From Hortaea werneckii (Eukaryota; Ascomycota; Dothideomycetes; Mycosphaerellales; Teratosphaeriaceae): a stretch of 64,000 nucleotides of DNA. Every line of letters begins with the position of its first letter. The stretch's first letter is position 1. The stretch is from positions 186,001 through 250,000 of the forward strand of contig JBAOKB010000159.1 in the NCBI GenBank assembly GCA_037044905.1, in the 5' to 3' direction. The notes under the pieces are model-generated. The model made no database searches. It was given only the letters and a program-made list of their open reading frames with translations, and had not been told where the DNA came from. Positions 24,054-35,422 of this stretch are shown in pieces. A program made the position numbers and the translations under genes.

Positions 24054-27000
24054 CTTCGGAGGGTGTTGTGGTTGACTTTGAAAAGTTGCTCAAAGGTGAT
24101 ATGCAGAAGTTGTGAGTTTGTCGAATGTTGTAGTGGAAAGCGCGAGTGACTTGTTGATTGTAGTGATAGTTTGATGGTGTTGGAGAGAACTCATGGGGTA
24201 TGGGGGCGGGTCTTATATAGACGACGGTTTGGAGACGGCCTCCTGGAGTGCACGATGACGCTGGTATCATAGCCCTCGAGGCCACATGGTGGGCCCAGTT
24301 GTTTGTTCTCTAGTGGCCCCATCAAATGCTAAACGATCGAGACCGAGTCGACAGAATGGTTGCGGGTTGTGGTTAAGCAGCGACTCAGATAACGCCAGCG
24401 GCGACCGTGCGAGGTTTACGCTCCAGAATTGTTCTCTAGTGCGAAACTAAGGGTCCGCTTCTCCAGTGTTTCTAGGAGAAAGTGTCAGCACCGTCATCGC
24501 TAGCACGCTGGGGATGCATCTGCTAGAGGCTCCACCTCCAGCTCGGCAACACAAGCGGTTCCCACCTCCACATGCCCCGTTTGGGGTTGAGAGCCTGGTT
24601 GAACGGCCGCAGATCCAAAGCGCTTGCCCGAACCGCAAGACAGCATTGCGATTTCGTAGAAAATTTTTCAAATCATGACGCGATTTCAGCGAATCTGAGT
24701 GCGACCTCGGGTACCTGAAAATCTTCTGGAAAGGCTTATTTGCCTGGTATGACGAGATTCCTGTTGTGCGCCATTTGCCGCGCATGCCGTGGGGGCAGGG
24801 CAGGGTCAGGTATCATCATCCTTCTTGGGCTTGGCGAGATACGGTGACGTCCGAGGCGTAGCGACTTGGTTCGGTGGGGAGTTCCGACGCCGCTACAGGA
24901 CTCGCTGTTGGAGATTAGGCTTCACTGTTCTCGGTCAAATATTCTTGACCATTCACGAGACGCAGGGCACATTCGCAATGCGTCGCTGAATGCCGCTAGC
25001 TTGGCGGAAGCTATACTGCGGTTACAATGCAGTCTGCAGCATGGCATCATCGTCGATACATGTCTCACCAAATTGATAGCGCTACTCGTACAGTACCTCC
25101 GCGCTCCTCGGACACAGGCGTTCGCTTCGCAAATGACGCAGAGCTCTCTTTGAGGGTCTTTGAGGGTCTTCATCAAAGGACAAGCATTTGCTTCGCCTGG
25201 ATGTTGATTTGTCGAAGGTATTCAACATATCTAGATCTCGGGGTCAAATCGAAACACCAATTGCTCGCCCAAGATCGCGATTACGCCTCTCGTCCCTCTC
25301 ACCGTGGCACTACAACTTCACGCTGAGCACTTCTCTCCGTACATGCAACGTTTGGCAAACCCACATAAAATATCAAGCGTGAGTGGAGTAGTGGAGTAGT
25401 TCCTTTGGTCACCTGCTTGCCCCAGACACTACTACAGTAGTAGAGGATAGTATTCTCAGCAATCCCCACTGCCTTGGACGGAGACGCTTTCCGAATCTAG
25501 AGTTCTAATCTTACTTCTGGCCCACTAGGATAAGCCGATATGGTAGGTACGCCTCTTGACCACATGAGCCGCCGTGCGGTATAGACTGTGAATGTCACCC
25601 AAGTCCAGATTCCCATCCAACATGGCATCGAACCTTGGGTAGGTAATAGGTGTCTAGCCGCGTCTAGCCCACGAAGTCCACATTCGTGGGCTTTGCTGCT
25701 AATGTACAGCCTCGTTCGGTGACGAAATGACTGGTTGACGCGGCATAGCATAAACCGGTTTGGTGAGATTGGTGTCAGGCTCCGGATCCGATTCACAGTG
25801 GACCTCGTGGATCTCGTTGTCTTGTGAGGCAGTGGAGTATTCATATATGGGTCTTGTTAGAGTACCCGGTAAACGGCCGTCGTATCTCCTAGTCAAGCAT
25901 ACCACGTTTGGTGCTGTAAACATGATGCCAGACTTCCCCCGGAGACAGCCTCCACCAATGGCCAGAGAGCGTCAGGCCAAGCGGCCGAGCAAGCAGCTGG
26001 GCACGGCCAACAGGCGAGGTGCGGGATCGGCCTCTGTTTAGGGTTGGCCGTAGGAAGCCGAGTACTTCCGATTATCATGTGAGATTGGTAGGCTCAGGGG
26101 CCTGGAGGAGGCAGACCGCTGGCATGCCCGACACATTATACCGCAATCTCAGCTTATCTGCAATATCATCTCCGTGTTCACATTATGCGAAACGTGTCGG
26201 GCCTATGTTGGAGGTCGAGTCAGATGATCGGTAGAAAACGTTCTGTTGAGGAAGTATCCGGGATAGGACTGGAGTCGGGTGCAGTCAGGTCGGGTGGCGT
26301 ATAACCCGTCCCGCTCTGCCCAGGTGCAGGTGGAGAGCGGGGCTGGGTGCCTGAGGCTTCCAAACTCCTTGCGGGGCCCGCCTGGCGGGGGCGTCCGGAC
26401 TTGCGCAAGCGCCGCGTCCTCACAGCCAGTCCTTTGCAGTTTCCCATCACCTCACTCAAGAAACTCTCTCATTAAATTTCTAGTCCTCCAATGGGAATGC
26501 CCATGCCCACGTCCAACATCTCACAGCATGGAAGCACAGCCATCCAGCTTCCCAGTGTGCTGGTCACCGGCACCGCTGATGTTGGAAGAACTCGACAAAG
26601 GTTGTAGGGCCGCCTCCATTCACCGAGCAGGACGACCAGATCTGCGAAGAACGTTTCATTTGTCTGTGGAGGCATGCAAGGCTACTGTAGGCGTCTCAGG
26701 TCGTAGCCTTGCGTGGTTGGCTTTTGATTTTCTCATCCCTTACACGAGGTGAGGTTAGAAGATGTTGAAGGTATAGTATCTCACGCAACATTTCTCACCA
26801 TCCCATTCGCAAACGCTCCTTGACTGTTCTCACAAGTACGCCTCGTCTTTCCATGCTCTTTGCCTTAGTTTCCGTCCGATGGGACTCTTCGTCACTGAAA
26901 CCGGGCAATACCGTGGCTGGCTGGCCGCTTTACTCTGCTGCTGTGCAGCGGTAAATGATGATGAATCACCAGCGGAGAGATGTAAAGATCGCAGTACGTC

Positions 27001-27117
27001 TTGCTAGGCCCTCCAGTCCGCTCTGAGCTAAACAAATTCAAGAGAACGCATCTACCGCAAACGATTCCTGTCAAGTGAAATCACATGCTGAAAACGAGTC
27101 CCTTCCAATAACACCAG
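24054..27117. other. 3-kb gene-poor region
   Basis: Starts with the putative aldo-keto reductase promoter. Short direct repeats are visible (TTTGAGGGTC twice at 25148-25167; GTGGAGTA twice at about 25384-25399). Plus-strand open frames of 93 and 157 codons (25760-26041, 26279-26752) show no domain. The end is the 5' flank of the next gene. Confidence 0.4.
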
Positions 27118-28350
27118 TTGACAAGCCATGTCGACTCAGTACCATCACAAAGCTTCCATCAGAGCGATTTCCTTGCGAGGAGGCAACAATGGCGTTCAGA
27201 AACGACGGCGGAGTGCAGCAAAGCCCAATGGGACACATGCCAAACTTCAGCAATTCGAGCATTCCACCGTCGCATTGGGAGTCCTGAAGAGCGGCGCCCC
27301 GTGTTAAACCCAGTGCAGCTTGCTCCGGTCGTCTTACGAGAAGCGACTATGCCAATGAAAGTCCAAGCGGCCGTTTCTGAAAGCTTGCTAGATAGGGCTT
27401 CTAAGTCGATTCAAGCCGCCAGAGAAGCTCCTCAAGACCCAATGTATCAGCAAAACCGAGCTGGGACACAGCTCTCGCGCATGGACTGCCCGACTTCCTA
27501 CAATCAGGAGGCTGAGTGTTTCGTTTATGCCTCACATGCAGAGCATGACCGTAAACCTTCTGCACGACAGTCAAATAGGCAACCTGGTTCTGTAAGGGCC
27601 GAGCTCCCTCCCAGATCTCAAATTACTGCCTCTCTGCTCTCACATGGCAGAGACAGGCACGGAGCTCTGCATTGCTCTTCAGCGCCAAAGTCTCGTCTTC
27701 GACGGAAAAGGTCGCTGCCTTCCATGAGGAGACCCTTCATTGCCAATGAGGACACGGACGTTGACCAAGCAATCGTCGAACTCCAAGCCATTGTGGACAA
27801 GCAGCGTCAGGCTGGAGAAGCACCGCTAGAAGACAGTGGAAAATGTGCGCTAGCACCAAAGATGCGTCTGGGTGCTCGCTCCAAAACACTAGAGGACATT
27901 GGCAGCGCTTTTGCCCGTCCTCGAACTGCACACGGCAGCGTCCAAGGCGATGCAATGCTCGGAGTGGCATTGAGAAATGAACGACCCTCAAACTCTCGCG
28001 CATCTTCGCGGACGAGAGTGTCGACCTGGCTTTCAAACCTCTTGCCAGCGTCAAGTTCAACTGGCCGTGTCACGAACAACGGGCTTTTACACACACACCC
28101 AGTCGCAGATCAGAAACAAGAGGCAGACTCCGTGGAAGACGCTCCTGTCTCTGAGCTGGGCTCGACAACGACTTCAGAGATTTCCACCCTCAGGACCCAG
28201 AGCCAGTCGCACACAGCAGACTCCAATCTGACAACAATCTCACCCGTGTCAACGACAGAACAGCCAGAGTTCCTAGCGCAGCTGAGAAGACATGGAGACC
28301 TGAGCTCGATTGACATTCTGTCACCCAGCCAAGTCGGACTAGCGTTTTGA
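27118..28350 (+). CDS. Hypothetical Ser/Arg-rich protein
   Basis: An uninterrupted frame of 410 codons without recognised domains. From about residue 60 the composition looks protein-like: a short helix (VDQAIVELQAIVDKQRQAG), basic segments (KSRLRRKRSLPSMRRP), RASSRTRVSTWLSNLLP, and a Ser/Thr-rich C-terminus ending LSSIDILSPSQVGLAF. The first 50 codons are doubtful. The frame starting at 27075 (MKSHAENESLPITPVDKPC) reads more naturally over that stretch and would need one indel near 27285, as seen in many neighbours. Probably a lineage-specific, largely disordered protein. Confidence 0.55.
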   Translation: MTSHVDSVPSQSFHQSDFLARRQQWRSETTAECSKAQWDTCQTSAIRAFHRRIGSPEERRPVLNPVQLAPVVLREATMPMKVQAAVSESLLDRASKSIQAAREAPQDPMYQQNRAGTQLSRMDCPTSYNQEAECFVYASHAEHDRKPSARQSNRQPGSVRAELPPRSQITASLLSHGRDRHGALHCSSAPKSRLRRKRSLPSMRRPFIANEDTDVDQAIVELQAIVDKQRQAGEAPLEDSGKCALAPKMRLGARSKTLEDIGSAFARPRTAHGSVQGDAMLGVALRNERPSNSRASSRTRVSTWLSNLLPASSSTGRVTNNGLLHTHPVADQKQEADSVEDAPVSELGSTTTSEISTLRTQSQSHTADSNLTTISPVSTTEQPEFLAQLRRHGDLSSIDILSPSQVGLAF

Positions 28351-28685
28351 AGAAGAGTAGACCTTTACACATCCTAATACCCCATGCAATTAAGTCGATT
28401 TAGCTTCTGGAGCCATCACGAGTTGTAGGAATAGAATTATAAGATATGATACATCAGCATGACAGCGACCTTGCCTATGAACGATGGGGAAGCTGTATTT
28501 CGCTCAAGAGGTGTTCACTAGAGCTTCCAGGATGCATTGGATAAGCTATATAGCCGTCGATAGCAAGGAAAATGGAACTGGCACTGACGGTATAAGTTTC
28601 AAATGCTCAGCTGAACCCGTCAATGCCCACCTTTTGATCGGTGCAGAACAAAGGGCCGTTCGAGCATAGTCTTTGACTTGCGGAG
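28351..28685. other. Intergenic, convergent 3' flanks
   Basis: Short gap between the hypothetical gene and the P450. Nothing recognisable. Confidence 0.5.
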
Positions 28686-29820
28686 CTATTGATTTCGATC
28701 ACGCCTTCGGGTAATGACCATTGGCATATCGTTTTGGTAGACAAACCACGCGTTCTTATACGTCCACTGATGGGCGGGATCAGCAAGCTTGATCTAATTG
28801 ACGGGCGTCAGTAAAAAAGAGAGAAAAAAAAAAAAAAAGAGTCCATCAAGCGGCATTGTCAAGCTTTTATCAGTACTCACATCGTAGAGCGAAAAGATGG
28901 TGGCGAACAATTTGTACATCTCCATCCGGGCCAAGGATTTGCTACTCGATTGCCGCCTCCGAACGTGAAATCAGAGACATCTTTCATCCTAGCCAGTCTT
29001 GGCTTATATTCGTCTTCGGCTTCGCATTCTTTGCGTAGCCAACGGTCTGCATTCCATTCATCCGCATCCGAGCCGAATATCTCCCTGCTGCGGTTGGTGA
29101 CTGCTGGGTTGATTCCAACCTTGGTGCCTCCAGGGATATGGCGGCCATCGGGAAGATGCATGCCTCCGGCGGGGACTTCTCGTTCGAAGACCATGGCGAT
29201 GCCAGGGTTGAATCTAATAGCCTCTCGAATGACTGCGTCCAGGTAAGGCAGGCCTTGGGCATCCTCCCAATACGCCAGTAAAGCCAAACGGCTGCATCCA
29301 GCTCAGCGATGAGTTTGCTGCAGTTCGAAGGCGTCTTTGCTAAGTAATGCATGGCAGCGCGCATAGTGGCTGAAGTAGTATCGCCACCGGCCAGAATGTT
29401 CAACGTCAACCAATTTATGATCTGCTTGTCGTCTACTTCCAAGCCACCAAGCTCTCCTTCGGGTTTCTGCTCCTTGAGCTGCACGCATCTGTTCAAGAAG
29501 TCAAGTGGTCGCTTTTCCCCAGCATCCTCCGCACTGCGCTCTCTCAGCTCTTCCCGATACTGAGCAACCACTTCGAAAATGTCCACCACGCTTGTCAAAG
29601 TCGGCTTTGGTCCGATACGTAGAAGCGGATTCTTGTCAAGCAGATGATCTATCCATGGAATCTGTGACACTGGAGCAAATTATAGAAAAACCCTTTCGTG
29701 GAGCCGACGGTCAAGTTGTTGACATCCCCTTCCTGCTCTATAGAGGCATAGTGTCGAGTGTCGATGAAATATGACATTTGCGGGTACATCACAGGCGAAC
29801 AAGGCAACCCAATCCTCCAT
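28686..29820 (-). pseudogene. Cytochrome P450 fragment lacking the haem-ligand cysteine
   Basis: Only the C-terminal two thirds of a P450 is recognisable. Blocks in order are SQIPWIDHLLDKNPLL, the I-helix INWLTLNILAGGDTTSATM, the ExxR motif IREAIRFNP, and VGINPAVTNRSREIFGSDAD with NADRWLRKE (PERF region). The haem loop reads FTFGGGNRV and then leaves frame; KSLARMEMYKLFATIF resumes in another frame. The gap equals 7 missing nt at 28942/28943, exactly where Cys-x-Gly should be. An 87-bp intron (28794-28880) with a 15-base T tract precedes the last exon (AWFVYQNDMPMVITRRRD). Another frame change occurs in the segment joining the GDVNNLTVGS and SQIPWID blocks. Upstream of MEDWVALFACDV no membrane anchor or N-terminal half is found. 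Catalytic P450 activity is not expected from this sequence as given. Confidence 0.75.
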
Positions 29821-30755
29821 CTTGCATACTTGTCCATCTCGCAAACGCAAGTCAGACCATGACAGCGACAGTGAATGTTCCGACTATTGCACGTCTTTGA
29901 CCGAGAGCGCTAGAGCTCGGCCATGAGGTTGCCGTTCAATGAGCCAGTACGCTCCAATGCTCTGCGCACGTGTCATCTCGTATCCTGACTTTGGTTGAAA
30001 AGCCAGAAGATTGAGAGATGGAAATACGGAAGGTCTGCCAGCCACGGAGGCCGCAAGTGGAGAGTTCGTAGCTGCTGCCAGCAGTCCAGTGGTTGCATTG
30101 GTGTTTCAAAGGGAAGCGCCTTCTCCGCACGGGATCCTCCATCTTCTTTGCGGGGTTTGGACCTGTATTCCCATGTCTTTCATACCATTGGAGCTTTCCG
30201 TGGTCGCACGCTCTCTGTACATGTGCAATCATGCACATGTACCCGCCTCACGTAGCCTCTCACACAGTTGTCACGGACTGAGACATGGCGACAAAGAAAG
30301 ATGCGGTCTTTTTTAGATCTGGCGGATGGAACGGATGCCCTCCTTCGTATTCAGCCGCCATGACTTCACCTCTGCCGTCATGCGCAGGCTTGTTCGTACC
30401 AAAGCGTTCGGGCTTGTGAGCTTAACTTCAAAACGAGCCACTCTCGCCACGTCGAGCCAGACCGAGCCAGGTACGGGCCGACCGTTGAGCCTCGTATTCC
30501 AGCGCCAGTGTTACCTCGTCCGAGCTTGTTTGGATTTATCCCACTGCATCGGTGGGTGTGGTCGTGATGGCGAAACAAGTTGCCCCAGGTCCATGGATCG
30601 AGCTCACGGTGACCCCAGCATGCCACTAGGATCTGCTCTTAAATGCTTGAGCTGCCCGACTTGCACACTTTCATTTCCGATCCATCCAATCTTCCTTCGC
30701 TTTACCTAGCAGTCATCCACCAAAGCAAAGACACAATACCACATTCGCTGAAAAG
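29821..30755. other. Intergenic / lost 5' part of the P450
   Basis: I searched the minus strand here for the missing P450 N-terminus (anchor, proline hinge) and did not find it. The 3' end should hold the promoter of the secreted-protein gene at 30756. Confidence 0.45.
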
Positions 30756-31435
30756 ATGAAGTACACTGCAATCGTCGCTGCTACTGGCCTGGCGGCCCTC
30801 GCCACCGCACAGGAGAGCGGCTACACCTAGTAAGGATCTCGCTACGTCCACTAACCCCATCTCAGCCATCCACTGACTTTCAACAGCAACGAGAACAACA
30901 GCACGTTCACGTGTTCGGTCCCAAATGGAGCATTCTGCGCAGGCGAGAACACCAACATCATCATCCGCTGCACCGATGGCGTCGGCCAGCCTGGCAACTG
31001 CAACGACAACCTGGCCGGCTATCCACCTCGAAGGTGTGCAGCCCGCTCTGTGCGTCTCTTGCGGTCTGGGACAGGGCATCGCAGCGTGCAGCAAGGACGG
31101 CACAGTATACGGCGCATCGGGGGCTGGGTTGGAAACATCACCTTCCCGACCAACAGCTCGGAGGCCGCGTGCTCAAATGCTGCGTCGAACGGCGGCAGCA
31201 GCAGTGGAACACCAGCATGGCACCATACATGAACGGCACTTCCACGGCCGGTAGCGGTAGTGGTGCGATGGGCACTGCCGCTCCAAGTGGCGGCTATGGC
31301 ACTGGCTCCGGTTCTGGCTCTTCCGGCAACAACACGAGCGGCACTACGCCGTACACTGGTGGTGTCTCCGGCCTGCAGGCGACCGGCACCTTTGCTGGTC
31401 TCGGCGCTCTCTTCGTCGCTATGGGTCTGATGTGA
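30756..31435 (+). CDS. Small Cys-rich secreted protein, probably GPI-anchored, three frameshifts
   Basis: Signal peptide MKYTAIVAATGLAALATAQE, then a 57-bp intron (30830-30886) after TY. The mature part has eight cysteines (TCSVPNGAFC, RCTDGVG, GNCNDNLAG, ALCVSCGLG, ACSKDGTVYG, ACSNAAS). It is followed by a Gly/Ser-rich stalk (GSGSGAMGTAAPSGGYGTG) and a hydrophobic C-terminus (ATGTFAGLGALFVAMGLM), the pattern of a GPI-anchored surface protein. Frame changes near 31032 (+1), 31120 (-1) and 31214 (-1) separate these parts. Restoring them gives 624 nt, 207 residues. I do not recognise a named family. It lies 225 bp from the 3' end of niaD. Confidence 0.65.
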
Positions 31436-31660
31436 GGCATGCAGTTGGCGTGCGCTAATGTTTAATGACCGAGCTAAAGAGAATGTATGAAGTTTAACGA
31501 ACTGGCCTTCAATTGTCAGAGGATATCATAAAATGTCGTGACTCGATCTTGTACTCTGTCTCGGAGCCTGCAACAGGATGTTACTTTCGTCCTTCCCAAT
31601 CAACCGCAACACCGTGACACCTCGCTCACATCTCTTTCGTATAATGTGTTTGTGGAAGGG

Positions 31661-34330
31661 CTAAAAGAACAGCATGTCCTCATCACGCCACCCAATCTCC
31701 AACAGTGCCTCATGTACGCTCTTTTCCAGCGGCTCCGGACCACAGATAAGCACCATAGCATCGCCAGCGCCAAAACTAGTTCGCTCGCAATGCTCCTTCA
31801 ATAACGGCGCAGCTATCCTCCCCTCAACCCTTCCCAATCTTCCGGTCCTTGCGTAAGGGTATACAACAATTTACACCGCTCCGCATTATCCCTCGCGAAG
31901 CCATCAAGATTAGTCTTGCAGAGAATGTCTTCCAGCAGACGGTTACCGTCGAGGACGACGCACTGCGTCGGATCCGCCTTCTCTTGCATCACGGCGCGGA
32001 AGACTTGGTAGATGGGCGTGATGCCGCTGCCGCCACAGATCATCAGGAATTTCTTCACTTGGCGCTCCGCCTGGTTGACCACGCACTGTCCGTTGCCGAG
32101 GTATTCAAACTTGCCGATGGGGCCTTTGAAGTCGACGAAGTGTCCGAGGGGGAGCGAGTCCATGGCCAGACTCATCTTGCCGCCTTTCCGTTGCGGAGTG
32201 TCGAAGTAGATTTTCACCAAGACGTCCATCGTTCCCTTCTGTGAGGTCTCTGAGATGGGCGTGTAGCTGCGGATTATAGCTTCTCGTGTGACGGGATCTC
32301 TCAGCCGGATCATCAGATGCTGACCAGTTGGCAGACCCAGAGTCTGCTCGTCGTGCTCCAGCTTGAAGGTGAATATTCTGGTGTCCCATGAAACCGTTGT
32401 CTTGGATTGTAAGATCGCTTTCTTCCAAGCTCGCGAGTCGAGAAATGTAGGTGATGGTGTGGCGTCTGAATCGGCATGAGAGGCTTCGCCACCTGCAAGT
32501 GCGGCTTTGCCCTCCTCGTCCAGAGAGCCGATATGGTAGTCTGGCATCATGGCTTTGGCAGTCTCTGAGTGGATGGCCATGAATTCGTCGGTACTGTCTA
32601 AAGCCGCTGCGCTTATAATGCTCTGTGCGCCGCCCGGATGCTCCTTGAGGAAAGGTGTCCCGTCATATACTTCGCCGTTGACAACAAACCAGGGTGCATC
32701 CTCCTTGTCGTGCTTACGAAGGTCATGAATCGATATAGTGTTTTTGAGACCCTCTTTTGTCATCACAACCTGTTTTTCCTCTTCGACCGGTTGTCCAGTA
32801 ATCTCATCACTTCCTAATCTCTCGCCCCAATAGCCATTAGCAAGATCACCACCTTCCTTCTTTATTCTTTCCATCCACCCTCCTGGAATCAGTGCAGGCT
32901 GTGTTGGGTGTTCAAACCTCAATGACTTGTGGCCATCGTTCGTCTCGTGGTGAATTACTACTCGAAACCAAGGATTGTTCATCATTCCCAGGACGCTCCA
33001 GTACATATCTCTTGGCTGAACATTCATACTCTCGTCCATGGCCCGTACGAAAATATCGTCGTTCTGTTCCAGCTCTGATACCGATATACCGAGATTCCAA
33101 AAGCACCAGCAGAAACAGGATTCTCGCCATTCCATGTCAAGCGTCCCGCCATAGAGCTGCTGAGGCCCCGCGTCTCTGTATCGATCCTCAGCATAATCGA
33201 TGCTCGCCAATCTCCACGTGCGGCCTTTGTCGAGGGAAACTTCAACCCTTGTGATTCTCCTTCCGCCACCTCCATAGGCATATCCACGGACCGTGTATGA
33301 TTTCTCGGGAATCGCAGCATGGGGAAAGGGTTACCTTCTCATCATGAGCAGGATACGCAATGGCGGAGTTGGTCGACAGATCGTAAATGGCATACCTTTC
33401 ATCCTTCCACCAGTTCTCATTGTTTGCACTCTCCTCTGGGCTGACCATGGTGGGCAAGACCCTGTTGTCCCAAAGATGGTACCAGTTATCGCTCGGCTCG
33501 GCTGTGACAATGATGCGCTTTAACCATTTGACGCTCCTACCTCCAATCTGTCCTGGAATAACAGCACGTAAAGGGTACCCATGGTCTGGTCGCAAAGGCT
33601 CGCCATTCATCCCATGCGCCAGCATCATCCCACGATTCGGGTCAAGGACCCAGTTGAGCTTGACAGAAGTACCATAGTATCCATTTGGCAGCTTATCGGC
33701 ACCTTCCATGCAGACATAACGTGCTCCGCGTTTCGGCTTAGCGTGGCGAAGGACGTCGCCCATGCTGACACCGGTGAAGAGCGCAGTCGATACGCCAGCT
33801 GCACCCCAAGAAAACCCTTTGGTCTTGCGGACAACGTTCTGCTCCTTTCGTCGATTGCCAGCACAGACTAGGGTAATGGGATAAGTCTTCTGCTCGTGGT
33901 GCTCCAATAAATCGCGCAGAGTGAGTTTCAGTGGTTGCTCAACCATTCCCTCTATGCTGAATTCCCAGTCCAGCGCTTCGCTTTCGACTTTGGGCACAGG
34001 CCCATGATTCCTTACGTAGAAAAGCTCTGGGCTCGTGAGGAAGCCTTCGTTGTATAGATCTGAAAGTGGTGCCTCGACATTGAAAGGGTGGACGCCTGTC
34101 AGACGGATCAAGCGGGAATCTCTTGGGAGCCAGCCGTCTGGAGTCTTTTTGTCGACTTCGAGCACTTCGGTGGGTGGTGTTGTAGGTGGTGGAAGGTCAT
34201 ATTCAGGATCACAATCTGGCTTCTCTGCTGCGTCGCTGCTTTGATCCGAGTCCGGAGGCGTAGGTGGAAGGTCCATGGGTGCTCTCCGGAGTTGCATGGA
34301 TTCTTCTTTGGTCATTGTGCCTGATGCCAT
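31661..34330 (-). CDS. Assimilatory nitrate reductase, two frameshifts
   Basis: NAD(P)H-nitrate reductase reduces nitrate to nitrite in the cytosol using molybdopterin, haem and FAD. Residues about 55-340 are the molybdopterin domain; the Mo-ligand cysteine is in ITLVCAGNRRKEQN. The Mo-dimer part includes DMEWRESCFCWCFWN and MNNPWFRV. A cytochrome b5 domain follows (FLKEHPGGAQSI, with the second haem His in FMAIHSE), then the FAD domain (RSYTPIS) and the nucleotide domain (CGGSGITPIYQV, ending near CGPEPLEKSVHEAL). An extra T near 33325 breaks VTL/PHAAIPE, and a missing G near 31815 breaks LRG/RIAAPLLKE. The net is zero: 2670 nt, 889 residues, no intron. The frame is otherwise fully conserved. 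It is divergent from niiA. Confidence 0.93.
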
Positions 34331-35422
34331 ACTGGCGGCTCCTAGACAGATTCTTTTGTTCGTTTAACCGGGAGCGCAAGGCTGGCCAGGAGCCAAAGAT
34401 GGCGTAAGGAGTGTAGCTCTCAGTGTGCAAATGTGGAGATCTGAGGAAAGAAAAACGAATGTGCCTACCTCTGACAGTCGTAGATCCCATACTCGACTTC
34501 GCTACACTCTCGTCATAGCCGAACATAAGAGGCAGATATGGCGGAAATGCATTCTCTGAAGCTGCGGCCTCTGTCATCTGTCGCCGCGGACTTCTCCATT
34601 CTTTCCTGTGCACCAGATCGCCAAGGGAGCCGTGGAGACCACGATCTGGAGTCGGCGCGGTCATCCTGTACGGGTAGATATGCTCGGCCAAAGACCAATT
34701 ACATTCTTATCAGCGACTGAGTCTAAAGCGGCATAGCGGCTCTGGAACGCGTGAGCGCGTCCAGCTGCCGCCGTGAGACGCCTGCGACGCCATGGAAAAG
34801 ACCTGTCGAATTCAGGAGCCCTAGGCATTCTGAAGGCGATGTATTCCTCCTGGCAGCCATCAAGTATTGGCCCTGTAGGCTTCTCCAAAGCAAAATCAAA
34901 CCAGGACATCTGCTATCGCGTTCAAGGTGAAGGAGAAAGTCGTTGCATGTCCGTTTGAGTAAGGTTCATTCATCAGCTTTCTGATTGGCTGGCGTGGCAC
35001 TGTTCCGCAGCCCTCAACATGCACGCTTATCAGTCCGTGTCCACAGCCGTGCGCGACAGATTGACGGGCGTCCTCCACGGAGATGTTGACATTGTGTTCT
35101 CCGATAGCCAGAGAGCCTCGTTGTGGTCCATCGTGTTGGCTCGGGACGGGTTGGACAGGCGGCACCCGTCTGCATTGTTGCTTCTCCGGGGCCGTGAAGA
35201 CAAGACGATATGAGTGACTATCACAGCAGAAGCCGCTGGCGTGCACGCCTTGGCTGTTCGCTATCGGAGATGCAGTACTGGATGCTGTCGGATAGGTAAG
35301 GTGCTCCATATGTCTGCTTTCTTGCCTTCGAACCCTGTGCCCAAAGTTTGTATCACTCCTCTCTACTCTGAGGCCTACGTGCCCTACTCTCCTTTGCAAT
35401 TACAACTATTGTTCTGCCCACA
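34331..35422. promoter_or_regulatory. Shared divergent niaD-niiA promoter
   Basis: A 1.09-kb gap between the two nitrate-assimilation starts. It holds one match to the NirA consensus CTCCGHGG and several HGATAR sites for an AreA-type GATA factor: 34707-34712, 34913-34918, 35027-35032, 35218-35223 and 35261-35266. CCAAT boxes lie at 34694-34698 and, inverted, at about 34984-34988. Sites are strings seen in the sequence; regulation by nitrate induction and ammonium repression is inferred from other ascomycetes. No gene in between is supported. Confidence 0.7.
35075..35082 (-). promoter_or_regulatory. NirA-type binding site
   Basis: CCACGGAG on the plus strand reads CTCCGTGG on the minus strand, fitting the Aspergillus NirA consensus CTCCGHGG. 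It lies 341 bases before niiA and between two GATA sites. A near match (CCGTGGAG) is at about 34630. Confidence 0.55.

Noticed and set aside
26279..26752. 157-codon plus-strand frame in the gene-poor region
   Set aside because: No start context, no domain, and a competing antisense frame; kept only in the region note.
32105..32428. 107-codon minus-strand frame overlapping niaD in another frame
   Set aside because: Out-of-frame reading of the FAD domain; niaD frame is conserved here.
33242..33340. An intron between the Mo-cofactor part and the rest of niaD
   Set aside because: No GT-AG pair restores the frame while keeping VTLPHAAIPEKSYTV; a single extra T does.
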